This document shows, in pieces, positions 1 through 11,100 of a stretch of DNA of 64,000 nucleotides. Location of the stretch: positions 107,359 to 171,358 of the forward strand of contig SJOL01008500.1 in assembly GCA_004794785.1 (NCBI GenBank), in the 5' to 3' direction. This DNA comes from Opisthorchis felineus. Taxonomy: Eukaryota; Platyhelminthes; Trematoda; Opisthorchiida; Opisthorchiidae. Positions within the stretch are counted from its first letter, which is position 1. Each line of letters opens with the position of its first letter. Position numbers and translations under genes: made by a program. The notes beneath the pieces are model-generated. The model made no database searches, had not been told where the DNA came from, and saw only the letters and a program-made list of their open reading frames with translations.

Positions 1-1640
1 GACAGATCCATACATCCTAGAAAAACCAGCGACTGTGGTGCGCATTCTGGGATGCTTTTTCTGCCCTCAACTCACTGATTCAGATGCCCCTATCGGAATA
101 ATTAAAGAACCTTGTGCCCCAACAGACCCTGTTTATGTTGTCAGCCTACTTGCCATCTGGTAGTCTATTCTGCGTCTCTCCAGTCTCGTGATTCTCGTTG
201 AACTTGGTAACCGTGATGTTCTCTAAGTCGCTGTTGCTGGGTTAGTCTTTGATAGTATCGACCTGTTATCTTGGAGCAGATTTTGTCTTGGGTGACACTG
301 ACGGAATCACCACAGTTCAGTCATTGTTTGAGGAGGCTTTGGAGAGAAAATGTAGACGATCTATGCCGAGAAGCACTGTACAGCTGTTCCTTGTTATGCA
401 TCACAGATCTATGGAGAGTAATTTTCATCTTATGTGGCTTCAAAGACAAAAGTATTTAAGTAATATCATCCAAAAATGATCACATTATTTTCTCTAGTGG
501 TAAACTGCTGACCCCGAAGAGTGCCCATCCTATCGTTCAATCGATTGTTCCAGCTTAGGCTACCGTGTGCTTTCGAGTCGTTCCGATGCACTCGACCATT
601 CGAGACCATATGGTAGCTGGACACCAGACCGATACAGTGTAGGGCGACTTTCAGTTAACGTCATAAGGCGTGAGAACCGTAATAACTCCACGATGTTATC
701 AAACTGGCGACGGATTCTCACTCCACCAAGTAAAAGTTACATTGAACGCTGTTGTTTTCTTGATATTCCAGCTTTCCGAGCTCTTGCAGTCCACCACCTT
801 TGACCTCATTGACGCAAATGTCAACCACACAACAAGTAAGCGTGAAATCCGTATCCGATGAGCGACTAGACTGGTATTTTACTCTGAAATTCGCAGCACA
901 GAAGGAAATGATGAGCATAAAATATTCCTTCATAAATATAGGATCAAACAAAATCTTTGTTTGGGAGGGGCAGTTAAGAAAAACTCTCGAGGACCAACGC
1001 ATTGGAACATTCCGATGGTCAATTAAGAACAACACAACCGGAGCGAAGGTACCACATTTGATATTCGTCTTGCTCTGACTAAAAATAATCGATGGAAATG
1101 CAGAGTAAACGCCAATGTGCTGAAATCAATATAAATATAAAGGTCGAAACCTATGAAAGTGGTGCAGATTTGGTGATACAGTTGTAGTCGAAAGGTAGCT
1201 GATAATAGCGGAATAAAGTGGCTAAGCAGAACCGACGAGAGCTGAACTTATCGTGATTTTGGACAACCAGTTGAAACGAGTTCTGGACCACGTGAATCAC
1301 CAATTATGTCAGTAAGGCAAGCTGGTAGCTTTTTTCGACGTAGGTGAGGGTGACTTACACAGAACGTATTTCTCAACCTGACTGAAGACGGACCGTTTTT
1401 AGGGGGTGGCAAAGGGTCAAATTATGTTTCTTTCAATAAGTGTTCTCACACGGTGACCAATATATACAAAACAAAAACTGGGAACGTTGACTGAATGTTA
1501 GACTTTGAGGCGTCAGCTGACTGCATAGTCCTGACAGGTGGGTCAGACGCTCGAAACATCCAGGATAGATGCTGGATCGTCGTTCGAGCCGTTGAACAAG
1601 CGTGGACACGTTTGCCTATTCAGACGTGATGAATCAGGCG
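1..1640. other. intergenic, no gene recognised
   Basis: I see no recognisable gene, RNA or transposon domain here. Open frames of 60-105 codons overlap on both strands and none resembles a known family. One frame running from about 777 to 1078 on the + strand follows a plausible acceptor (pyrimidine-rich tract ending TTCCAG near 770), but its product has no recognisable domain and no partner exon. I treat it as chance. Confidence 0.5.
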
Positions 1641-1644
1641 TGTG

Positions 1645-1775
1645 TACTGTGCGCCAGGGGAGCAGTGCTAACGCGCTCACCTTGCGTGTCAGATATCTTG
1701 GTTTCAAATTCCGTCATGGTCAGTGATGTACACTACTGATGAGCTCGAGTCCAATCCTCCTGTGCGAACTAACCA
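1645..1775 (+). repeat. tRNA-headed SINE with a decayed hammerhead
   Basis: A tRNA-like head carries an A-box-like stretch around GCAGTGCTAACGCGCTC (about 1662-1678) and a B-box-like GGTTTCAAATTCC (1700-1712). A hammerhead-type CTGATGAG follows at 1736-1743, and the second core half appears as CGAAC at 1765-1769, where an active ribozyme needs CGAAA. This order, pol III boxes then a hammerhead about 25-40 bases later, is the architecture of the schistosome Sm-alpha family. The ribozyme is probably dead because the GAAA core is changed and helix II is poorly paired. It differs in sequence from the larger SINE family in this window, so it may be a separate subfamily. Confidence 0.5.
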
Positions 1776-2390
1776 CAAGAACTGCGCCAGCACGAGAAGG
1801 GGCTGTACAAACTAGAAGGACTTGAATTCAGGAATGAAATAACCCACCTCTTGATGGAAGATCATCCTGTATTAGTACCAGTAAACGAATTCAACTGATT
1901 TGCATGAGATGAATGAATCTTCAAAGTTCGGATGAGGGTGAATTTGAATCTCTCAGTGCTCCAATCGAAGACTCTATGCAGATGAATATCGGTCATCTAG
2001 TTTTACATTGCCGGTACCGTATCTCAATTCTGCCCCAGAGTGCACCAGATACAAGAGTTTTTGATGCACTTCAAAGTTAATTTGTGCTTAAAAGAAGCAC
2101 TTTTTGGTAGTAATTTCGAGCCAGATTTGCAAAGAGATGAGATGTCGTACATCTTTGTGTCTTGACCGAATGGAAAGAAGGACAGATATCCTACACAGTT
2201 CTATGCTAAGCTTTAGGAATTTTTATGGGAGCTTTGGAAGTGACTGACATTTGGAACTGAAGCAGGTGTAAAAAATCGGCGGTCAGGTAGATGAATTACA
2301 AATATGAATAGCTTGGAACATTGGCAGATCTCTGGTAGTGGAGTGCCATTCACATGTCCATTTACACTCCTATCTAAATGTGAAATACCT

Positions 2391-2536
2391 AGATAGATAC
2401 ATAGATACATACATACATACATACATACATACATACAAACATACATACATACATACATACATACATACATACATACATACATACATACATACATACATAC
2501 ATACATAGATACATACATAAATAGATAGATACATAT
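2391..2536. repeat. TACA tetranucleotide microsatellite
   Basis: About 145 bp of nearly pure TACA/CATA repeats, interrupted by TAGA units at both ends and one CAAA unit near 2437. It produces artificial open frames on the - strand made of Tyr-Val-Cys-Met repeats. These are not genes. Confidence 0.97.
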
Positions 2537-2539
2537 CGT

Positions 2540-5060
2540 TTGGAATTTCGTCCTCATTATGGAGGACTTTATGCAAGCAGCATTTGTTAGTGCTGGTCAT
2601 ACAGAGGCGTGGACATCGCCTGGAGGGAACATCGAGGCTACTGATAAGGAAAGAATGAGGCCGTCAGCGATAGCAGAGTTTCAGTTATCTGTCCCGCTGT
2701 ATGCGGTGGGCTGGTGGGATCAAACGACTGCCGAGCTAGCTAGCGTAAATTGTGCTTGTGACAGCTGGGATACTTCCATGGCCCCAAAGTCTAGGTGGGA
2801 GGGTTTGGGTTCTCAACCAATGCATCCGCCTAAGAAATCCAACCGCAAGACAGAAGCAGTCGGTCTTAAATGACAAGAATCGTCTAAATTTAGTGAGACA
2901 AGCACCCACATTTATTCCTCTATTTCAAATAGTGGGAGATTGCACACCTATCCCAGTGGTTTCCAACCTACAGTTTATGATCCCAGAGGGGCGTTTCCCG
3001 AGTAAAGTGGAGTTCTCCTTGTGAAGTAAATGATAGGTGATTGGCCCAACAGCTTTGGGCTTCGTTTGCACTGGTGGGTTTAGTTGTTGAAACTTGTGAA
3101 CTTTTACGCGGAAAGTTTAACAACCATCCGGTAACACAGGGCCTGAAGGGTTCAGACCCTACGTTAACATGATTGATGTTATTGATCCGATTTGACTTGG
3201 GTAGTCTGGTAACTTGACCCAAAACAGCGGTAATTTATCAGCAAAATTAGGTATGGTGATATAGTCATTAGGTTAGTATTCTTAGTGAAGGGCGGTGCCT
3301 TATCCCACCACCTGATCAGGTCAAGATGCAAGCCAGACAGTCAATAGCATTGTATAACAAAGCGCTAAACGTCGAAGCGCTAAATGTCGAAACTTGCATG
3401 GATCGGTGATTGAATATGAGTCACGCACACCCACTGACTGGTGAATGATAAATCAAGTAATTTTCTTATTTGTGCTTGCCATTAAATGGATCCAAAACTA
3501 TATCAGCGATGTAACCCATTGAACGGCAAGCTGACGGGAAGATGAGTTAAGGTGCTGCCGACTTTTCCAGGAGCTTGGGGGTCGCCGACCATTTGGATAA
3601 ACAAGAAGGGGTCACAACGCGAAAAATGCTGAAAATAACTGGGTGTTTGCCGAATGTTTCGCGTGCCTTTAATAACAGTGTATAGCCGACAATCAAGAAA
3701 CCAGGGACAAAAAATCAACCGGTTAAGTTCTCGCCTCTATTCGGCTGTCGGGTATTTATGAAGGACTCAAAAATGGACAGGATCAATCCAATCATCCTGA
3801 AACATCACACAACTCTATGTGCATTACCGCCGGCCGTTCTGCCTGCCCTGTGAATGCAACCGAAGAATGGATGTCACAAGTAGTTCGTGGTGGTTCCAAC
3901 AGAGTGGTGATAAGCCCAGTTTCATTAAGCATGAATCAACGTGCATGGCATCTATCACGGATAGACTGACAGATAACGAAATACCATATCGAACGTAGAG
4001 TGATCCACAATCCACTGCTCACTAAGATGTAATGTGTACGCACTCGAGGGAAGTGATCTTTCAGGGAGTAGGGAAAGCTTCCGAATGATATTAAATTTAT
4101 ACAAAGTATGTGATTTAGATAAATTTACTTGGTAGCAGAGCAGCGCAACACTTATCATTTGGGTCGACAGCGTCCTACAGAAAGAGGGTTTCTATACTGG
4201 AGCAGATGGAACCTTACCCCATCCCTTCCGCACCAGAGACAACGTGCTATAGAAGGCAGCACACAGATCGGTGGTCTCTAGTGGGATAATCAGTGGGGAG
4301 CAAAAATTCCACCAGTCTAACTGTAGGCTTTTTGCGTACGATCCAAATGCAACCCATGAAATCCTGTTATTTTCAGCGGCCTTTCTGGATGGTTGCTGGC
4401 AATCTCACAAATCCTTGCTGAATTCCACATAGCAGTGAGCCATAAGGAAAACCAGTAAATATTAACAGAGGAAGCTCCTTAGGTAAGAAGATATTCCATT
4501 TAGGATAGTTCTCCACCAGAGTATACGTTGATTAAAACCCCCCATTGGGATTCTTGCTGGTCCACGAAGAGCGGGTTCAGCTTACTTGAAAATCGCCATA
4601 TGCGTCGAGGCTTTTAAGTATACGTGAACTGTAAAGCAATTCAATGATGTAGGAGGGCAGATAATTTACTCGCGGAACTTTGTTTTCAAGAATCACAGAA
4701 ACAATTCACTATGTAAGCAATGTGATTTTGTAAACCACATTCTCTTAACTGATCTTGCTGGCTCATTCTTTACAAACTAACTTCAGAATGTGAGCACCAT
4801 CTTGCGTCTCATCTTAGTGTGGACATATCACGCTGATGGATCGAAAAAACACCTTTTGGAAGCAAGATCGGCAGTGGTCTTATGACCGGGAAAGTTATTC
4901 GAAAACAAATTCAGTCTTCTTATGCTGAACAATGGCCGATGAGCCTGTCTAGAGGTCAGGATAGATTAACGCATTCCTACTCGGTTGAAGAGGGAATACT
5001 TGATTTTAAGAAATCACACCGATCTAGCAAAGTAACTGGTGCCAAATCGAGCTGAGTTAG
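2540..5060. other. intergenic, no gene recognised
   Basis: Non-coding as far as I can read. A 15-base string, CAGTGGTTTCCAACC at 2954-2968, resembles the terminal bases of hAT-type DNA transposons, but I found no inverted partner or target duplication. Otherwise there are only short chance open frames. Confidence 0.5.
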
Positions 5061-5061
5061 G

Positions 5062-5070
5062 TATATATAT
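5062..5070 (+). promoter_or_regulatory. possible TATA-like element upstream of the NPC2-like gene
   Basis: TATATATAT lies about 50 bases upstream of the ATG at 5120. The spacing would suit a core promoter with a short 5' leader. AT strings are common here, so this is only suggestive. Confidence 0.2.
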
Positions 5071-5119
5071 GTTAGAAAATATGTAAGCCGTCTGGGTGCT
5101 ATTTGAGAGACTGGCCAAC

Positions 5120-5879
5120 ATGGGTCGTGAAGTCATCCTGTTGTTCGCTCTTATTCTAGTCTGTGTTCACTCGTCCACTCAATCATGGTACAACAAGTGC
5201 GGTGAGATAATACAGTTTTGCAATAAGCTGTCTTTGTCTGTTTCGAACGTTCATCCGAAAGTTTGTCCTCAAACGAGTGATGTATACACTTTTCCGCCTA
5301 TCTTTATTTTAGGTGGCCGGGGTAGATTGAATGCTGTGCGTGTGGGCAACTGTTCGCAAAATCCTTGCACGCTTTACAAAAACGAAGACACCCTGATAGA
5401 AGTCAATTTTACTACATGTATGTTCCACATCATTTATCAATCCTTGTGCAACGTAATCTGAATTATATCGTATACCAATAATGCTCAAGATATTTTGTTC
5501 GCAATATCCCTCCTTTCTAGATCGTACTGTTTCGGAAGGGTCTGTGCACACATGTTTCCATAGACATGGTTTACGACCCCAGTGTCATCGTAATGGCCGG
5601 CGTAGTCTATGCACAGGCATTGTGGGTGGCTGTCCGCTTCAATCTAATGTACAGTACACCTACAGATATCCACACAAGTTCGGATTCACAGTAAGCGTAA
5701 TCCACTTTGTTTTCCAAATGCCTGTTTTCTTCACACTTTCCTTCGCCCACATGAGTTTTTAAAAAACTTTTTTCGCCTCTTGCTTTCAGTTTAGTGGGAC
5801 GGCCAGGTTCGTAGTGCTGGGTGATTTTGGCCGCGAAATTGTTTGTGCACGATTCGGCATTAATTTGATTGAAAGGTAA
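5120..5879 (+). CDS. NPC2-like ML-domain secreted lipid-binding protein, four exons
   Basis: The spliced model is exons 5120-5201, 5313-5417, 5521-5690 and 5790-5879, with every intron GT..AG and phases 1, 1 and 0 in register. It gives 148 residues plus TAA, the usual length for NPC2. ML-domain proteins of this family bind sterols or other lipids in a beta-sandwich, in lysosomes or after secretion. A signal peptide fills residues 1-20. The six disulphide cysteines of the family fit C27 paired with C138, C41 with C46 (NCSQNPC) and C93 with C100 (in CTGIVGGCPLQ). Further family marks are EVNFT after the second pair, QYTYRYP after the third, and the final strand SGTARFVVL with IVCARF near the end. 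Sequons lie at N40 and N59. The ATG at 5120 is preferred over the upstream GTG because the signal peptide starts there. A variant poly(A) signal, AATATAAA, lies at 5950-5957. Exon 3 between residues 63 and 92 is unusually basic and lacks the hydrophobic strands expected there. Confidence 0.85.
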
Positions 5880-5959
5880 CGAGTCCCATATTGCATCGTA
5901 TTTTATCCTGATTTGTCGGTTGTTACCACTTTGTATTTCCTGTTTCACTAATATAAACG

Positions 5960-8070
5960 TTTGTGTCCTTCGCCAAATTTTTGCTTTTCCCCGGTCTTAT
6001 TCGCGACGTCTTCCATCGGTGAGACAAAATTATCTATAGTTGTCAAAAGTATACGGCCTAGTTTTAGGAGGCAAATTTCTCTCAGGTCCATCTCTCCAGT
6101 GTGTGTTTTCATGATTTAGCTGACAGTTAGTTCAAATGGGACATCCTGCTTTATGGTACATGCATATGAAGTCAAGTCGAGAAGAGCCTAATACATCCGG
6201 AAGAGGGATTAGCAGAAACTCCATGCAGTTTATCTCACATAAACAAGGCGAATGTGAAGCACAGGGTGCAAAAAAGAAACACGTTGAACATACCATTAAT
6301 GTCGAAGTCTTTTTTTAAGTGATAGGTCCACTGTCCAAAAACAGGTAGCCAGAATAGGAAGGATAGCGTTCTAATAAGTAGAAGATTGACTGGGCAGTAT
6401 CTTGGAACATGAATGGCCGCAGGTTTTCTAAAGAAATCGGCAAACTATTCCTGCTAGAACACTTTCACGGAACCTGTCGCATGCATTAAAAATCCTTGGA
6501 ACAAAAAAATCACCCAGAATGATTCTACCTTTCACTCTGCAAAACTAAACGAGAGAGCAGTGCAGGTATCACGGAAGAACACAAACAGTAAGCCGTTCCA
6601 CTTAAAATGCATTGGAACTGAAAAGTCAGTCTGGTGCTGGAAAAAACCAAAATGAACACCATGCTCTTAATGCCTTGCATCTTAGTACAACATTGGTGTT
6701 CTATAACAATTAACCAGCAGCTTAACTTCTGAGCTGGACTCACTAAGCTGAAGACAATCCATTTCGCGTTGTCAAACCTACTCTACTACTAGTTCTTGGA
6801 ATATACAAATGAGGTGACCCATGACTGCGCTGTTTGATTGATTGACTTAGCCAACTGGCTTACAGGCAGGCTACAAAAACTGCTGATGTTTTGGAAGTGA
6901 AACCTAACGAAATGATTAGCATATCTCTCGTACCATACGACACAATTATGCTAACCCGCTTGTCGAGTTAACTGTACTGCTGCCCGTAGCACATTCATGC
7001 AACTCAACAAATCTTCGTCAACCTTATTTTTTGTGTGGTCGATTATAATGTTGAGCAAAATTTGTCAAAACTTACATTTGAATGACCGGATCACATTTAA
7101 GTCAGTCGGCTGGACAACGTAATTGCAATCTGACCATGATATCAGTGTAGAGAAGTAACGGAATGACAGTTGGAAGCAAAAGCCATTCCAAAAGATTGGT
7201 GGATTGTAGGCGTAGCTTGACTTCATGTGAAAATATCATGATAAATATTGGGGAAAAATTTTGCAAAACATACGTAGTTTACCTGTTACTCATGTGTCGC
7301 ACCCTGTTTACTGGCGAAATACGTACTTAGATTGCTATATGTACAAAGTCCCTACTCTCCAGAAAATTTGCTTCAAAAGTTTACTTTTTTGTTCACCTAA
7401 GTTATACACATAAAGCTAACTTTGGAGAATTTTGGTCATAAAGCGACTAAATGCTATTGCCTTCAATACGCCTTCAATACGTTCTTCAATTTGTTGGGCG
7501 CTCAAACACCTTGTCTCATAAACATGTTGTTCACCTCAAAGCGGCTACCAATTTGGGTTGAATTCAGCTCCAAATCACTGCGCGCTATTTAAAAATAATG
7601 AGACTCAAGTTTAGACTAATGAAGACTAAAGTCTTGCTGCAAAGGGGTTATGGCGTTAAGGAAAAAAACATTTGGAATGCGCCTGACCAAATGTTTGAAA
7701 ATCGCTTCCTCAAAATTAGTGCTGAACAGTAACTCTGTTCTCTCTTTGGAGGGTGCGCATTCCAAACGGACTTCCTACGAACTCCAAAGGAAAGCAATGA
7801 TTCCGGTGAGTGGTTCTGACTGCGTTGTGCGGAGTAAACCACATATGGTGCCAGCCGCTTTGGAGTGTTAAGTCGAATATCAATTCGAATGAAACATGAA
7901 TTTATTCTGCTTTTTGATTGTATTCTAACTCTCGTCTGTTCTTCGGTTACAAAAAATTTCTGTTTGTAGATAGTGAGGAGATTTGGTGGCATTAACAGGA
8001 GTTTCATATTTCTGAAAAAGAGCAGCACTGCATGTCTTTGTTTTGATTGACCTGCTGTATGCATTGTACG
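5960..8070. other. intergenic, no gene recognised
   Basis: This downstream flank of the NPC2-like gene has no second ML-domain exon and no transposon domain that I could see. A pair of overlapping open frames at 7648-8064 (- strand, 138 codons) and 7650-7871 (+ strand) has no recognisable content. Confidence 0.45.
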
Positions 8071-8073
8071 AAT

Positions 8074-8140
8074 CTATGGTGGGATTCGAACTCGCAACAC
8101 TCCGTTCGGTAATTAAGCACCATGCAATTCAGTCACGAGT
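8074..8140 (-). repeat. tRNA-like pol III relic
   Basis: On the - strand a B-box-like GAGTTCGAATCCC (8080-8092) is preceded by an A-box-like region containing TGACTGAATTGCATGGTG (about 8118-8135). The spacing is that of a tRNA. I could not fold a full acceptor stem, so this is more likely the head of a tRNA-derived SINE or a tRNA pseudogene than a working tRNA gene. Confidence 0.4.
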
Positions 8141-8149
8141 AGATAATCT

Positions 8150-11100
8150 TAACTTAGCTTTTCGGCATATTTTGGCTCCGTTTTCAGAATGAATATTTCT
8201 GTGTCAGCAAACCCCAATAAAATGGGGCGTCAAACAAAAAAAACACTGAATTATGTGTGAAGAAATCAGTAAATTGGTTTACCACTGTTATCTGTTACTT
8301 ATTATTTAGAATGTAGGTTAGAGTTAAACAGTAAACAAACCATCGTTGTTGAGAAGCATGGACATCGTTATCAACTTTGTATTCTGACACTTGTCCAGTA
8401 AATTTGTGCTATCAGCGAGGGTTGCCGTAAGCATGTCCTTTCTTTTTCGGAAGTGAAGTGGGCATTTCCGAACCCAGGAAAAATCTTCCGTAGGATTATG
8501 AAGGAAGGCCGTCTTCTCACGCGAGTACACAGAATTAATTCACTCTAGCTAAACTGCCTCCTCAAAGAGTTTTCCCTGTCTGGGAATAGTACGTACACCG
8601 TTTTATAGGTGTAGACATCGGAACCATTTTGTTAGGCTACGTAGTGGGTCTACCGATTAATTTATTGATGATTTTCCCACCAGGTTCTGACACTGGCCAG
8701 TATGCTGAGATTGATGACACCGAATAAGCGGACAGTTTTCTGTACTTCACTCAAGTTGTGTGTACGACATTGGGTTGACTCAATTCATTGGAGCTACTGC
8801 TATCTACGATTAGTCTTGCTGCAGCGGGTAAGACAGCCAATGAGAAAATAGGATTTCAGCTCTCCCCCGTGAGTAGCAGTTACCTCATCATGCAAGCATA
8901 CCTACCTTTGTAACTTTCAAAGAACATCGAATGTATCCGGACGGACGTAATATGCCGGGCATTCATTACGAAGACTATTCCCTAAATGTACAGTAAGCTG
9001 AGTTTGGCTGGATGTTTCACTCGAGTTTAGGCACTGAGTGATGTGAAGCCCACTCTTCATGATTACCATGTAAATCTTTGGCACAGCAAACTTTTTCATT
9101 CTAGGCAGGCAAGGCACACCTGCCAGTTTGTCACTTCACTAGTTTGTAAGTTGATACCTGTGTGGTATCGATCAGCGTTTTACAGCTCGACTGATTCCTC
9201 ACATAAGGCATTCAGTGTTGCATTGAGACAACCATAAATGTGAATTGATTGGCTCTGCAAGTCAGCCTTTTTGTGGGTTTTTACACTGCCATGACTAGGT
9301 TCTTTTCCACTGGAGAACATAGAGCACAGTGCACTGTAGAGGCTGAAATCTCGATTTCTGAAGCAGGTATGTCCGGTCAGTTGTCGGTCTGAATTTCGTT
9401 GATTAGACTTTGACGTTATAAGTAAGTACTTACCATCTGGAACATTGTCGCTCTTCCGTGATCATGCTATTTATATGATGGTCCTTGACTTGAGATACGT
9501 CCCAGCAATGGAGGTTGGGGACAGTCTCTTACAAGACAGCCTAGGAATCCTACAACTCTGTCTTTACACAAATTGTCATATTTTCTGCAGGCTCCTGATT
9601 CCTTTTAATCGATATTTTGTCCCTTCTGAACGTAATGTTACCGGTCCAAGTGCGGTTTGCTACTGGATTGTCCAATCGAGGTAGTATTAGGTCATTCAGG
9701 GGAACCTTCCTCCTATGAAAAAGCCCTCATCCTGACGATTTTTCACTATTTGTATGTCTCTTACAATAAACTGTTTTTTAAAATTTCCGTACCCACGGAA
9801 TTACCATCCAACTTGGTACGTCAGACTTAAAGAAGAGGTTCCGTTGGAAAACGTATCCTTGGTTTGAGACTTGAAACTATTTGAGACCATCCGTTCGTCT
9901 AAATCACCGTTTTCATCCGCATTTTGGTGTTGAGCTGAGGAAAAATTAATAGACAAAACTGCGTCAGAGTGCGTGCAACCTGAAATTTACGAATTAATAA
10001 AGAGTGCCTGGGTTTTTGGTTAACTTATTGATCAACGGATCAGACAAGACAACACAGACAAGACAAACACATTTGGTTCGACTGAACAAATGTACTAGCT
10101 AAATATATCTGAGTGATTCCAGTGGTACGTGAGGTGAGGACTGGGTGGTTAATCAACATATGACAGAAGTGCTTGTAGGAAAGTTTGAATAGCTCTTGGA
10201 GGCACTGGATCCTTGTTTCAAAAAGATGTTTTTTCTATTCACAGTACTTTGTTTCCACTTTTTAAACCGTCAAGAGTGCAAATGGAAACCCATTTCTTGC
10301 TTATGGGTCTGTATGGTAGCCTGAAGAGACATTGCTCTTCACAGTTCAAACATTGCTCCCGACATTTCTTTGTCATGTGAACTATCGATGTGCCATCTCT
10401 GGTCTAACCGACCGTGTTTATTTCTTGCGGGAGATTGCCTGTGTCTGTACACCCATTATGCAGTCTATCGAGGTGAATCGGATGATGAACATATACATGA
10501 AACATAAGATGGTAAGATCAACGGTCGGTTGGCATTTTTATAAGCTATACGAACATTGATTGCTGAGTGATCGCATGAGCTAACCACAAGGGGGCAATCA
10601 AAAGTAAGTTCTCCAAAAGTATACCACTTCCGACTTCGAGAATTTCGTGGGTGACAAGTCTAGTCTGAATTCGTAATCTAGCAGTTTGTAGTTTTCAGTG
10701 CTTGTGTAGTTGCTTGAATCCTCAAGGTCGTCAAAGAGGAAAAACCGCTGTATGTAATCGGTCCATTTTTCTTCAGCACGTGAGAACCAAAAACGGAAGT
10801 AGTTAACTATATTTTTAATGCGGACGACTGTGTACAAGCCTTCAAGTGTCTTCAATAAACCCCCAGTCATATATTGCTAAACGCGGGTTCTTGTAAAAAA
10901 TTGCGCGCATAGGCTTATGATAAACCAGTTTTCTCAGTCGCAAAGCCACTCTCCGAAATCATTGCCGGTACCGAAATATTCCTTGATGCTGTGTCCTGTC
11001 TAAGTTAATGCACGTATGCGTGGTAGTCAAGGCGGCACAGAAAGCATTACAGCACTACGCGATACTTTTTCCCTTGCTCTATGTTCATCCCCAAAATATC

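Noticed and set aside
2213..2600. Open frames of 76-114 codons on the - strand rich in Tyr-Val-Cys-Met
   Set aside because: They are translations of the TACA microsatellite.
2954..2968. CAGTGGTTTCCAACC, like a hAT transposon end
   Set aside because: No inverted partner, no 8-bp duplication and no transposase nearby. A 15-base match alone is too weak.
7648..8064. 138-codon frame on the - strand
   Set aside because: No known domain, overlapped by a + strand frame, and of a length expected by chance in 64 kb read in six frames.
10598..10870. 90-codon acidic, aromatic frame on the - strand
   Set aside because: It looks protein-like and follows a possible acceptor, but has no similarity I recognise and no partner exon.
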